From an uncultured Muribaculaceae bacterium (GTDB lineage Bacteria > Bacteroidota > Bacteroidia > Bacteroidales > Muribaculaceae), in NCBI GenBank assembly GCA_910587425.1, contig CAJUKU010000003.1, positions 177,089 to 241,088 of the forward strand: DNA of 64,000 bases, in the 5' to 3' direction. The notes under the pieces were generated by a model. That model searched no databases and was not told the DNA's origin. It saw nothing but the letters and a program-made list of their open reading frames with translations. Positions 29,185 through 37,902 of the stretch are shown here, piece by piece; the stretch's first letter is position 1; each line of letters begins with the position of its first letter. The translations under genes and the position numbers were made by a program.

Positions 29185-29520
29185 TCACTTGACTTCGATA
29201 TCTTCCCATTCCACATCGGTGATCTGGGTCTCGGTGAACGTCTCCGTGCTGCGCTCCGTCTGGGTTGGTGACGGTGGCATCTCCTCAAACTTCACGTATT
29301 CTCCCGCATCGCGGCTGTAGACTTTCTGCCGCTGACCAGCCGGTGCCGACCATCCCCCACGGCGTTGGCGTGGTTGCTGCTGTTCGGCGGCTGCCCGGAA
29401 AGCGCTTGTGGCTTGGCGGAACTGACGTCGGGCGGCGTAGATGCGTGTGCCGAGCTTTATGAGCGGCACTACGATGAAGTATATTATCAGGAATAGGAAA
29501 AGTAGACCAAAAAGTGACAT
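29185..29520 (-). CDS. small membrane protein, DUF4834-like
   Basis: This 111-residue protein has one N-terminal membrane segment (about residues 3-23) and a hydrophilic Gln/Arg-rich tail with RKVYSRDAGEYVKFEEM-type sequence. It fits the DUF4834 family found after pssA in Bacteroidetes (family recalled, not checked). It is the third gene of the psd-pssA unit, so it may assist phospholipid synthesis or simply share its transcript. The function is unknown. Confidence 0.7.
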   Translation of the reverse strand: MSLFGLLFLFLIIYFIVVPLIKLGTRIYAARRQFRQATSAFRAAAEQQQPRQRRGGWSAPAGQRQKVYSRDAGEYVKFEEMPPSPTQTERSTETFTETQITDVEWEDIEVK

Positions 29521-29579
29521 CTGTCGGTGAAATGTGTGTTATGCGTTCGTGTTACTGACCGCTGTCCACCGGCACGCGC

Positions 29580-30287
29580 TCAGGCTGTGCGCCGGCACAC
29601 GGCGGATATAAGGATGTAGAGCAGTATCGTCCAGGCGAGACCGGGAATGCCGTCTGTGATAAGGAACAATGCTGCTGCGGCTATCAGCAGATAGCGGCGG
29701 AAGTTCTCTTTCAAGTCGAAGTTTGCGAACTTCAGGGAGAACATCGGCAGATTGCTTACCATCAGCAGCGACACCGCAACAATGATGACGGCTATCGCTA
29801 AGTTGCCCGGATATGTATGCGCATGGATCCAGGCTATGGTGCCGATCCAGAATATTGCGTTTGCGGGTATCGGAAGACCGATGAACGATGTTGTCTGGCG
29901 GTCGTCGACATTGAATTTAGCCAGACGGATCGCTCCTATGATGGCTATGAGCAGTGATACGAAAGCCCATGGTGTCAGAACTCCGCCATTGCACGCGGTT
30001 ATCGTGTTGAACATCAGAAGCGCCGGCGCAAGACCGAAGCTAACGAGGTCGGAGAGTGAGTCAAGCTCTTTGCCGATCAGGGAGTAGACATGCAGAAGGC
30101 GTGCCATGGCACCGTCGCAGAAGTCGAAAACGGCTGCCGCAGCTATGAGTATGAATGCCCACTGGTAGCCGCAGAACGCACCGATCTGCTCCGAATAGTA
30201 GAAGCTGAACACGCATGCGGCTGCTCCGCATGTTATGTTGAGACACGTTATAGTGTTTGGAATATTTGCTCTGAGGCGTCGGATCAT
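29580..30287 (-). CDS. pssA: CDP-diacylglycerol-serine O-phosphatidyltransferase
   Basis: This integral membrane enzyme of 235 residues makes phosphatidylserine from CDP-diacylglycerol and serine. The CDP-alcohol phosphotransferase motif is intact: CDGAMARLL followed by G-K-E-L-D-S-L-S-D. Multiple membrane segments follow. It lies 15 bases after psd, so substrate supply and decarboxylation are co-expressed to make phosphatidylethanolamine. Confidence 0.94.
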   Translation of the reverse strand: MIRRLRANIPNTITCLNITCGAAACVFSFYYSEQIGAFCGYQWAFILIAAAAVFDFCDGAMARLLHVYSLIGKELDSLSDLVSFGLAPALLMFNTITACNGGVLTPWAFVSLLIAIIGAIRLAKFNVDDRQTTSFIGLPIPANAIFWIGTIAWIHAHTYPGNLAIAVIIVAVSLLMVSNLPMFSLKFANFDLKENFRRYLLIAAAALFLITDGIPGLAWTILLYILISAVCRRTA

Positions 30288-30302
30288 GATGATTAATCGC
30301 TG

Positions 30303-30977
30303 TTACTTTTTGGGCGCAAGGCGTGCTATCTCTGTAATGCCGCCTGTTGTTTTCTGCCCTATTTTCACGAGGATTTCGGCATCGAGAGGCAGGAATATGT
30401 CCACCCGCGAACCGAATTTGATAAAGCCGAGATGTTCGTCAACCGATACTTCATCGCCGGGTTCGGCGTAGGTGACGATTCTGCGTGCCACTGCACCCGC
30501 TATCTGACGGACTACGATCTCCTGACCGTTCTCGGCGCGTATGAGTATGGTGCTTCGTTCATTCTCGGTGCTGGACTTCGGAAGATATGCCGACATGAAG
30601 CGTCCCGCATGGTGTCTGACCGTCAGCACACGACCGTTGACCGGACACCAGTTGGCGTGTACATCAAACACGGTCATGAATACAGAAAGCTGGATGGCGC
30701 GGCTGTGAAGGCACTCATCCTCGAAAACCTCTTCAAGCGCCACGACCTTACCGTCGACTGATGATACCACTGCGCCATCCGGATTACCGGGGAAGTGACG
30801 GCGCGGCGAACGGAAGAAGTTGAGCACCAATAGGAAAAATACGCCTGAAAGTGAAGAGAATACAATAGGCACTGCCGCAGGGCGTATAAACAACCATGCC
30901 GCAGCATTGACCACCCCGAGCATTAGGATCAGGATGATGAGAATGTTTGTGCCTTCTCTATGGATCTTGACTTTCAT
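30303..30977 (-). CDS. psd: phosphatidylserine decarboxylase proenzyme
   Basis: This 224-residue enzyme decarboxylates phosphatidylserine to phosphatidylethanolamine. It belongs to the short subfamily: two N-terminal membrane segments (residues about 12-55), then the catalytic domain. The self-cleavage site is the Gly-Ser of FIKFGSRVDIFLP, where the serine becomes the pyruvoyl cofactor. A -7 box (31001-31008) lies about 25 bases upstream of the ATG. Confidence 0.94.
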   Translation of the reverse strand: MKVKIHREGTNILIILILMLGVVNAAAWLFIRPAAVPIVFSSLSGVFFLLVLNFFRSPRRHFPGNPDGAVVSSVDGKVVALEEVFEDECLHSRAIQLSVFMTVFDVHANWCPVNGRVLTVRHHAGRFMSAYLPKSSTENERSTILIRAENGQEIVVRQIAGAVARRIVTYAEPGDEVSVDEHLGFIKFGSRVDIFLPLDAEILVKIGQKTTGGITEIARLAPKK

Positions 30978-31000
30978 TAACGGTGCGCACTTTTAATTGG

Positions 31001-31008
31001 CAAAGGTA
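31001..31008 (-). promoter_or_regulatory. -7 promoter box of psd-pssA
   Basis: TACCTTTG on the minus strand lies 24 bases before the psd ATG. A TTTG sits 22 bases upstream of the box, slightly beyond the ideal spacing. Confidence 0.6.
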
Positions 31009-31167
31009 ACAATAAATTCCCATCCGATTGCAAACAGAATGATAAAATGTGCAAAACCTCTTACAAATTGCATATCATTTGCATTTTTTGCCAGTAGATT
31101 TGGATTTCATCTGTGTGGTGTAGTGGCGGCGTCTTTGGGTCGGGTTGTAGGGTGGAGGTTGTGGGGG

Positions 31168-31199
31168 CGGAGGTATGGCGCGAGCGCAGCCTACCTCCG
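31168..31199. other. hairpin in the psd-phosphomutase gap
   Basis: CGGAGGTA at 31168-31175 pairs perfectly with TACCTCCG at 31192-31199, and there is a GC-rich inner region. No T tract follows. It lies in the 835-base gene-free stretch 30978-31812. Confidence 0.55.
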
Positions 31200-31249
31200 T
31201 TCATCCTGCACCCAACAATTCACTTTATAATAGAGCAGTAAATATGCAA

Positions 31250-31505
31250 CACAGAACTTTTCTTGTTGCTATCGCAACAGCCACAGAACAGGCAGAACGG
31301 CACAGAACGAGGGTGGTTGTATGGTGGGTTATGTTTGGCATTAAAGTTCCGTGTTGTTCTTAAAGTTCTGTGTCGGCGTGTGAGCGCCAATGAGTTCTGT
31401 GTTGAATCCTTTTTTTTTGTTTGTTGGAGTGGTTGCCACACAGAACTTTTAGTTGCTGTCGCAACAGTCATAGAACAGGCGGAACGGCACGGAAAGGGGG
31501 GTGGG
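31250..31505. repeat. diverged direct repeat pair with inverted CACAGAAC motifs
   Basis: Two copies of an approximately 66-base unit lie at 31250-31316 and 31439-31505. Both start CACAGAAC, carry a small GTTGC...GCAAC hairpin and end in a G-rich run. Between them the same octamer occurs inverted (GTTCTGTG at 31365-31372 and 31394-31401, a variant at 31346-31353). There is no reading frame of note. It resembles a noncoding repeat element of unknown nature. Confidence 0.65.
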
Positions 31506-31536
31506 TGAGTTGTGGGGCGGAGGTGGATAAAAAAGA

Positions 31537-31571
31537 ATCGCGCGGTGATGTCGGTCGACATTCCGCGCGAT
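31537..31571 (-). terminator. strong intrinsic terminator
   Basis: The stem is nine perfect GC-rich pairs plus a second five-pair block around a GGTC loop, and the minus strand continues CTTTTTT. It ends either the candidate small RNA or readthrough from the phospho-sugar mutase gene. Confidence 0.85.
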
Positions 31572-31683
31572 ATAAATGTGATATTAAACTCTCTATAATT
31601 ACTAAGTTTGCAATAATGCTTTTTCGATTGGAGGTATAGATTCCTATATCTTATTACCTAAGCGAGTGCTTGGTGTTTGTTTC
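31537..31683 (-). ncRNA. candidate small RNA with promoter box and terminator
   Basis: A TAATTTTG -7 box lies at 31689-31696 on the minus strand. About 145 bases later comes a strong hairpin (ATCGCGCGG at 31537-31545 pairing with 31563-31571, plus five inner pairs) followed by six T's at 31529-31534. No start codon opens a plausible frame between them. A small internal hairpin (ATAG/CTAT) and a CCTCC motif are visible. I could not match it to a known RNA family. The -33 box is poor, so this remains a candidate. Confidence 0.45.
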
Positions 31684-31760
31684 TGATGCAAAATTAGCGC
31701 AGTAATATGACGCCGGAGTTACTTTTGTGTTACAATCGTGCAACAAGTAGATATTTAACA

Positions 31761-31795
31761 TTTCGCCCCGGATTCCATTTAAATCCGGGGTGAAA
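31761..31795 (-). terminator. hairpin after the phospho-sugar mutase gene
   Basis: CCCCGGATT (31766-31774) pairs with AATCCGGGG (31782-31790), and a few outer pairs extend the stem. It lacks a clear T tract, so it may be a weak terminator or an RNA-stabilising hairpin. Confidence 0.6.
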
Positions 31796-31812
31796 ATGCT
31801 TGGGGTTTATGC

Positions 31813-33567
31813 TTAGTCTATGCCGAGATCTTTCTTGATCTGTTCGATCTTGGCGTCGGCTTCGTTGTTGGCGCGAGCGTAGTCGGAGGCTGATTCCATC
31901 TTGCCGCGTACCTCAACGTAGAATTTGATCTTAGGCTCTGTTCCCGAGGGGCGCACCGAGATCTTCGTGCCATCTTCCGTGAAGTACTGTATCACGTTTG
32001 AAGTCACAGGCATGTCGATCTTTACGGTATTGCCTGAGACAGCGTCGGTTGCTGTAAGGGTCTCGTAATCCTTGATGGTGATCACAGGGCTGCCGCCGAT
32101 GGTGCGGGGAGGATTGGCGCGGAACTCCTTCATGATTGCCTGGATCTCCTCAGCGCCTTTCTTGCCCTGACGGACGAGTGAGATGCCGGCTTCGCGTGAG
32201 AATCCGTATCTGATATAGATATCCTGGAGCATCTGCAGGAAGTTCATGCCGCGGTCTTTTGCCCAGGCGGCTGCCTCTGCCATAAGGCTGACGGCTGAAA
32301 CGGCGTCTTTGTCGCGGGCGAAATCCTCGGCAAGGAATCCGTAGCTCTCTTCACCGCCACCGAGATAGCGTGCGGTGTTCTCGTTGTCGCGGATCACGGC
32401 GGCGATCCATTTGAATCCGGTGTAGCAGTCGTACATACGGATATTGTTCTTGTCGGCTATCGACTTGATTGTCTCCGTGGTGACGATTGTCTTTACGATA
32501 TATTCGTTGCCGGTCAGACGTCCGAGCTCAGCGTTGCGTGTCATGATGTAGTTGAGCAGGATCATGACTATCTGGTTGCCGTTGAGCAGCACGTACTCGC
32601 CTTTGTCGTCGCGGATTACCGCACCGATACGGTCGGCGTCGGGGTCGGATGCCATTACGAGGTCGGCGCCAACTTCCTTAGCCTTGGCGATAGCCATAGC
32701 CATAGCCGACGGAACTTCCGGGTTGGGCGATGCGACGGTCGGGAAGTTTCCGTCGGTCACATCCTGTTCCGGAACATGGATGATGTCGGTGAATCCGTAG
32801 TTTGCGAGCGATTCGGGGATCAGCTTCACGCCGGTTCCGTGGATCGGTGTGTAGACGATCTTCATGTCGTGGTGGCGTGCTATCACGTCGGGGCTCATAG
32901 AAAGACCCTTGATGGCTGTCAGGAATGCATCGTCAACTTCCTTACCGATGATCTGTATGTTGCTCTTGTCACCCTTGAAGCGGATTTCGCCAACACCTTT
33001 GATGCGGTTTACGTGGTCGATGATATTGGTGTCGTGCGGAGCGATGATCTGTGCGCCGTCTTCCCAGTAAGCCTTGTAGCCGTTGTATTCCTTCGGGTTG
33101 TGTGAGGCGGTGATATTTACGCCGCTCTGGCAGCCGAGATGACGGATGGCAAACGAAAGCTCCGGGGTGGGGCGGAATGAGTCGAAGAGGTATACCTTGA
33201 TGCCGTTAGCCGAGAAGATGTCGGCTACGATCTCTGCGAAAAGGCGGCTGTTGTTACGCACGTCGTGACCTACAGCTACCGAGATCTGAGGCAGATCAGC
33301 GAACGCTTCCTTCAGGTAGTTGGCAAGTCCCTGGGTGGCTGCGCCTACGGTATAGATATTCATGCGGTTCGATCCTACGCCCATGATGCCGCGCAGACCG
33401 CCGGTGCCGAATTCGAGATCCTTGTAGAACGCCTCGATCAGCTCTGTCTTGTCAGCCGCTTCGAGCATGCGTTTCACTTCTGCACGGGTTGCGTCGTCAT
33501 AACCCTCGCCAAGCCATGTCTGTGCTTTTGCCACAACCTGGTCTATGAGTTCCTGATTGTTTTCCAT
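31813..33567 (-). CDS. phospho-sugar mutase (phosphoglucomutase/phosphomannomutase family)
   Basis: This 584-residue enzyme interconverts sugar 1- and 6-phosphates. The phosphoserine loop TASHNPKEYNGYK, the metal-binding DPDADRIGAV, the sugar-specificity loop GGEESYGF and the phosphate-binding end RPSGTEPKIKFY are all present. The length and order fit the PGM2-like branch common in Bacteroidetes. It probably feeds glycogen, capsule and lipopolysaccharide precursor pools. Whether glucose or mannose phosphate is preferred cannot be read here. It has an ideal promoter at 33602-33633. Confidence 0.92.
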   Translation of the reverse strand: MENNQELIDQVVAKAQTWLGEGYDDATRAEVKRMLEAADKTELIEAFYKDLEFGTGGLRGIMGVGSNRMNIYTVGAATQGLANYLKEAFADLPQISVAVGHDVRNNSRLFAEIVADIFSANGIKVYLFDSFRPTPELSFAIRHLGCQSGVNITASHNPKEYNGYKAYWEDGAQIIAPHDTNIIDHVNRIKGVGEIRFKGDKSNIQIIGKEVDDAFLTAIKGLSMSPDVIARHHDMKIVYTPIHGTGVKLIPESLANYGFTDIIHVPEQDVTDGNFPTVASPNPEVPSAMAMAIAKAKEVGADLVMASDPDADRIGAVIRDDKGEYVLLNGNQIVMILLNYIMTRNAELGRLTGNEYIVKTIVTTETIKSIADKNNIRMYDCYTGFKWIAAVIRDNENTARYLGGGEESYGFLAEDFARDKDAVSAVSLMAEAAAWAKDRGMNFLQMLQDIYIRYGFSREAGISLVRQGKKGAEEIQAIMKEFRANPPRTIGGSPVITIKDYETLTATDAVSGNTVKIDMPVTSNVIQYFTEDGTKISVRPSGTEPKIKFYVEVRGKMESASDYARANNEADAKIEQIKKDLGID

Positions 33568-33601
33568 GATTATTGATGTTTTATAAGTTTCTAAATTACG
33601 C

Positions 33602-33633
33602 CAAAGTTACGCAGAAAAAAACTAATCTGCAAA
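33602..33633 (-). promoter_or_regulatory. promoter of the phospho-sugar mutase gene
   Basis: TAACTTTG (33602-33609) and TTTG (33630-33633) are separated by exactly 20 bases. Confidence 0.8.
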
Positions 33634-33731
33634 AATCAGCACGTTAAAGAGATTCAATTCCGTCGTGCCGGTCTCTCAGTATTGTTCAGGTTGACTTCTG
33701 GCGTTGACGGGCGCAGGAATGTGATCGGCAT

Positions 33732-33773
33732 AAAAAAGCAGAAGAGCCCCCGGCGCACGCCGGGGGCTCTTCT
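33732..33773 (-). terminator. terminator of the OmpA-family gene
   Basis: There is a perfect 16-base stem (33740-33755 with 33758-33773) with a two-base loop, followed by T's on the minus strand. This very strong terminator suits a highly expressed porin. Confidence 0.92.
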
Positions 33774-33825
33774 TGATTATATACCCTTGAGGATAATTGT
33801 GCCAGTGTTAGTGGCTTGGTTTGTC

Positions 33826-35028
33826 TTACGGCTGGGTGAAGATTACGATACGGTTCCAGTTGTTGATGTCGTAGGGCTGAACATCGCTGCCGTTAGCCTT
33901 GATGGTGAGGCGTGATGCGTCGATACCGTACTTGTTAACGAGGACGTCAACGACTGCCTGGCTGCGGCGCTGTGAGAGCTCCATGTTGTAAGCTGCTGTG
34001 CCGGTGTCCTTGTCGGCGTAGCCCTGTACGGTTACAGTTGCCTGAGGATTAGCCTTGAGGAACTCAGCTACGTTGTAGACGTTAACCATTTCCTCGTCGG
34101 TGATGCGGGCAGAGTCGATGCGGAAGCGTACTGATGCGAGCATCGGAGCCTGTACGATTACCTGTTCTGCTTCAACAACTTCGGGGCAGGGGAGCTGTGC
34201 TTCAGCGGCTGCGAGAGCGGCGGCTGTGGTAGCGAGTGTGCCACGGAGGTCGTTAACCTGCTGGTTGAGTGAGTTGATGTATCCGAGGTATTCGCAGGGG
34301 TTGTAGCCTGTGAACTTGCGGCCGCCGAAGTTGATGTTGAAACCACCGTAAACGCTCAGGTTAGCCTCGATGGGATCGCCCGATACTACGTTGTTGAAGT
34401 TGTCGCCGTAGAAGTTAGCGCGTGCTTCAGCGAAGAAGTCAACATACTTGCAGAGACGGAAGCGGAGCTGAAGACCTGCAGAAACGGGGAGTGTGAACTC
34501 TTTGGTTTTGCGGTGACCCTCGCCGTCAGGAATTACAGCGTATGCGGGGTTGAAGTCCCAAGTGTAAGTTCCACCTACACCAACGAAGGGGATGATGCTG
34601 AATACGCGGTCAGCCTTAACACCGCCGATTGAGTTGAACATATCCCACATAAGGTCGGCGTTCACGTTTGCCATGTTGGCTTTGTTTACGGTAGCCCAGT
34701 CATAGCGGAACTTGCCGTAGTAACCGGTGAGGCGGAAACCGAGGTAGGGGCTGAACCAGTGACCTACACCTACGTTGTAGACGGGGCTGATGTGACGCTT
34801 GCCGTCGCCCTTGTTGAGATAGTGGTCAACGTAAGGGATCTGTACGCCGGCACCGAGCTGGATAAACCAGTTGTCCTTCCAGGAGGTGCTGTATTGAGTC
34901 TTGCACTCTACGGGTGCTTCGGTGATAACGGACTCCTCGACAACAACCGTCTCTTGAGCCTTGGCTGTGTTGGCAGAGAGCAGCATCGCGCCGCATCCTG
35001 CAATCGCTAAAAGAAGGTTCTTTTTCAT
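33826..35028 (-). CDS. OmpA family outer-membrane protein
   Basis: This abundant-type outer-membrane protein has 400 residues. I chose the ATG at 35028 because it begins a good signal peptide (MKKNLLLAIAG, cleavage after TAKA). Residues about 30-260 form a beta-barrel rich in aromatic strands. A short helical linker (LRGTLATTAAALAAAEAQ) and an OmpA C-terminal peptidoglycan-binding domain follow (VQGYADKDTGTAAYN, LSQRRSQAVVDVL). It anchors the outer membrane to the wall. A -7 box about 140 bases upstream gives a long leader. Confidence 0.92.
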   Translation of the reverse strand: MKKNLLLAIAGCGAMLLSANTAKAQETVVVEESVITEAPVECKTQYSTSWKDNWFIQLGAGVQIPYVDHYLNKGDGKRHISPVYNVGVGHWFSPYLGFRLTGYYGKFRYDWATVNKANMANVNADLMWDMFNSIGGVKADRVFSIIPFVGVGGTYTWDFNPAYAVIPDGEGHRKTKEFTLPVSAGLQLRFRLCKYVDFFAEARANFYGDNFNNVVSGDPIEANLSVYGGFNINFGGRKFTGYNPCEYLGYINSLNQQVNDLRGTLATTAAALAAAEAQLPCPEVVEAEQVIVQAPMLASVRFRIDSARITDEEMVNVYNVAEFLKANPQATVTVQGYADKDTGTAAYNMELSQRRSQAVVDVLVNKYGIDASRLTIKANGSDVQPYDINNWNRIVIFTQP

Positions 35029-35169
35029 TTCTCTCGTAAATTTTAATGAAACATTTGTGATTTTATATTCTCTTTTGTTAGGCAAACGCTGCAAATCCTG
35101 TGCCAAAGGTCGGCGGTGTGATTTCCGGCGTTTTGAATTTATAACATGCCCTTAAGTTTTTTTGTTCGG

Positions 35170-35177
35170 CAAAGGTA
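35170..35177 (-). promoter_or_regulatory. -7 promoter box of the OmpA-family gene
   Basis: TACCTTTG on the minus strand implies a leader of about 135 bases. The dxr promoter faces the other way about 90 bases off. Confidence 0.55.
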
Positions 35178-35261
35178 AGTATTTTTTTCGACTCCATTGC
35201 ACATTTTATTGCGAAGTGTGTGTTTTTTAGTTGGAAATGCGGCAGAAAAAAGTTTTTTATG

Positions 35262-35269
35262 TACTTTTG
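35262..35269 (+). promoter_or_regulatory. -7 promoter box of dxr
   Basis: TACTTTTG lies inside the longest dxr frame, which shows that the upstream start at 35231 is not used and supports the GTG at 35309. Confidence 0.6.
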
Positions 35270-35308
35270 CAATCTGAAAATTGTGAAAAAATACAGCGAC
35301 TGACATAC

Positions 35309-36490
35309 GTGACACCATCTACTAAGAACATTGCCATAATTGGCAGTACCGGCTCGATCGGGACACAGACACTCGATATCGTTGCGGAGAATCCGCAGCG
35401 TCTTCGCGTAAGTGTGCTCGCGGCGGGAAGCAATGTCGACCGGCTGATTGAACAGGCGGTGCAACACCGTCCGGCGCTTGCCGTAATAGCTGATGAATCG
35501 AAGTACGCGCGCCTACGCGAGGCGTTGCGTCCGCTCGGCATACAGACTGCCGCAGGTGCGCCGGCACTCGCCGACGCCATGGAGCGCGACGACTTCTCCA
35601 CTGTCGTGACCGCCACTGTAGGCTATAGCGGACTCGAACCCACCATACGCGCCATTCGCTCCGGAAAAGATATAGCACTCGCCAACAAAGAGACACTGGT
35701 CGTTGCGGGTGAACTTATAAAACGGCTGCTCAGCACTTCCGAGTCAAGCATCTACCCTGTCGACTCCGAGCATTCGGCGATCTACCAATGTCTCGTGGGT
35801 GAGGATCCCGCTACGGTCGACCGTCTTATCATAACCGCCTCCGGTGGCCCGTTCCGCACGCTCGATGCCGGGCAGTTGCAGCGCGTTACCGTTGCCGACG
35901 CACTGCGTCATCCCAACTGGAATATGGGCAACAAGATCACCATCGATTCCGCTACGATGCTCAACAAGGCGTTTGAGATAATAGAGGCACGCTGGCTCTT
36001 CGACATTCCCGCCGACCGTATAGAGGCTGTAGTGCACCCGCAGTCAATAGTTCACTCCATGGTGCAGTTCTGCGATGGTGCTGTAAAGGCTCAGCTCGGA
36101 TTGCCCGACATGCATCTCCCCATCCGCTATGCGCTTGGCGACGCCACGCGTGCCGATGCGCCCGAACGACGACTGTCGGTAGCCGACTATGCCACGCTTA
36201 CTTTCGAGCGTCCCGACACCCGGCGCTTCCCATGCCTGTCGTTTGCCTATCGCGCCCTTGCCGAAGGCGGCACCACAGCATGCACAATCAATGCCGCAAA
36301 TGAGGTGGCTGTAGCACGCTTCCTTGCCGGTCAGCTCCGCTTCCTCGATATATATAATGTAATCGAGGCGACACTCGCGGCTACGCCATTTGTGGCGGCT
36401 CCGGGCTATGACGATTATGTGGCGACAAATGCTGAGGCGCGGCGAATCGCAACCGGAATCGCGGCAGAGATGTCAGCCGCCCTCTCCTGA
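35309..36490 (+). CDS. dxr: 1-deoxy-D-xylulose 5-phosphate reductoisomerase
   Basis: This enzyme makes MEP, the committed step of the non-mevalonate isoprenoid pathway. It has 393 residues from a GTG start (TPSTKNIAIIGSTGSIGTQT). The NADPH site GSTGSIG is next to the start, as in the family. The metal-site motif PVDSEHSA and the flexible-loop region ALRHPNWNMGNKITIDSATM are intact. It is the first gene of dxr-rseP-rlmI-dipeptidyl peptidase III. Confidence 0.96.
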   Translation: MTPSTKNIAIIGSTGSIGTQTLDIVAENPQRLRVSVLAAGSNVDRLIEQAVQHRPALAVIADESKYARLREALRPLGIQTAAGAPALADAMERDDFSTVVTATVGYSGLEPTIRAIRSGKDIALANKETLVVAGELIKRLLSTSESSIYPVDSEHSAIYQCLVGEDPATVDRLIITASGGPFRTLDAGQLQRVTVADALRHPNWNMGNKITIDSATMLNKAFEIIEARWLFDIPADRIEAVVHPQSIVHSMVQFCDGAVKAQLGLPDMHLPIRYALGDATRADAPERRLSVADYATLTFERPDTRRFPCLSFAYRALAEGGTTACTINAANEVAVARFLAGQLRFLDIYNVIEATLAATPFVAAPGYDDYVATNAEARRIATGIAAEMSAALS

Positions 36491-36519
36491 CACCCACTAA
36501 ACACCCTTTTTGACATAAA

Positions 36520-37884
36520 ATGGAATCATTTCTTATAAAAGCCGCCCAACTCATAGTGGCTCTATCCTTTCTGGTAGTTATCCATGAGTTCGGGCATTAC
36601 ATCTTCGCGCGTGCTTTCGGCATAAAGGTCGAGAAGTTCTATCTGTTTTTCAACCCCTGGTTTTCGCTTTTCAAGTGGAAACCGAAGAAAAAGGCTCCGC
36701 GCATAGGCGCCGACGGACAGGAGAAAGCCACATGGCGCGACACTGAGTATGGCATCGGATGGCTCCCGCTCGGCGGATACGTAAAGATAGCCGGAATGAT
36801 CGATGAGTCTATGGACAAGGAGCAACTCGCACAGCCGGAGCAGCCGTGGGAGTTCCGCACAAAGCCCGCATGGCAGCGTCTGCTCGTGATGCTCGGCGGC
36901 GTGATGTTCAATTTCATCCTAGCGATTATCATCTATGCTGGGATCGCATTCCACTGGGGCGACCGCTACATTCCTCTGCAGAAGGCTTATGAGGGTATGG
37001 ACTTTGTCCCCATTGCCCAGGAGGTGGGATTCCGCAACGGCGACATACCGCTGGCTGCCGACGGACGCCCGCTCGACGCATCAGAGCCTGATTTCAAGCT
37101 GCGAATGCTCGAGGCTGATGTCGTGACCGTGCTCCGCAATCACCGCGACACTATTGAGATCCGCATACCTGAAAACTTCATACTTCGTCTCAATGATACC
37201 CCGGTATTCATGGCTTACCGCGTGCCTGTCTTCGTCGACCGGCTTGTCCCGGGCGAGCCTGCCGCCAAGGCGGGGATGCTCGAGGGGGATCGTATTGTCG
37301 GCGTCGACACACTTCCTACCCCGGCATTTACTGAACTGATACCGGCGCTCGCGCAGTATGCCGGACGTGAGACCGACATACACATACTCCGCGGAGGTGA
37401 GAAGATAACCCTGCGCGCCACTCCGACTGATGGCGGCAAGCTCGGATTTCAGGTGAAGAATCCTGCCGACGTGTATCCGACGGTAGCTGTGCGTTATGGC
37501 ATACTCGGATCATTCCCGAAAGGATGGGAGCTTGGCACAACCACGCTCTCCAACTATGTCGGTTCCATGAAATATGTGTTCACCTCAGAGGGCGCCAAGA
37601 GCGTAGGCGGTTTCGGGGCTATAGGCAACCTTTTCCCCGACAGGTGGGACTGGTACAGCTTCTGGCAGATTACCGCGTTCCTCTCTGTCGCCCTCGCGTT
37701 CATGAACATCATACCGATTCCGGCTCTCGACGGCGGGCATGTGCTCTTCCTGATCTATGAGATAGCGGCGCGGCGTAAGCCTAACGAGAAGTTCATGGAG
37801 TACGCGCAGTATGCAGGAATGCTTTTCCTGATAGTTCTCCTTCTGTATGCCAACGGCAATGATCTCCTCCGTGCTTTCCGTTGA
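36520..37884 (+). CDS. rseP: RIP metalloprotease RseP (site-2 protease)
   Basis: This intramembrane zinc protease of 454 residues is involved in envelope stress signalling and signal-peptide removal. The zinc motif HEFGH is at residues 22-26 in the first membrane helix, and the third ligand lies in the LDG motif (IPALDGGH, about residue 402). A PDZ domain lies in between (about 220-300, VDRLVPGEPAAKAGMLEGD). It is 29 bases after dxr, a common pairing. Confidence 0.95.
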   Translation: MESFLIKAAQLIVALSFLVVIHEFGHYIFARAFGIKVEKFYLFFNPWFSLFKWKPKKKAPRIGADGQEKATWRDTEYGIGWLPLGGYVKIAGMIDESMDKEQLAQPEQPWEFRTKPAWQRLLVMLGGVMFNFILAIIIYAGIAFHWGDRYIPLQKAYEGMDFVPIAQEVGFRNGDIPLAADGRPLDASEPDFKLRMLEADVVTVLRNHRDTIEIRIPENFILRLNDTPVFMAYRVPVFVDRLVPGEPAAKAGMLEGDRIVGVDTLPTPAFTELIPALAQYAGRETDIHILRGGEKITLRATPTDGGKLGFQVKNPADVYPTVAVRYGILGSFPKGWELGTTTLSNYVGSMKYVFTSEGAKSVGGFGAIGNLFPDRWDWYSFWQITAFLSVALAFMNIIPIPALDGGHVLFLIYEIAARRKPNEKFMEYAQYAGMLFLIVLLLYANGNDLLRAFR

Positions 37885-37902
37885 CCTCTTAAAATTTGAT
37901 GA

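Noticed and set aside
31220..31561. A 113-codon frame over the repeat cluster
   Set aside because: It is made of the CACAGAAC repeats and the terminator hairpin and is low-complexity; nothing indicates translation.
35231..35308. The longer start for dxr
   Set aside because: The extra residues cross the -7 promoter box at 35262-35269 and are not family-like; the GTG at 35309 gives the expected N-terminus next to GSTGSIG.
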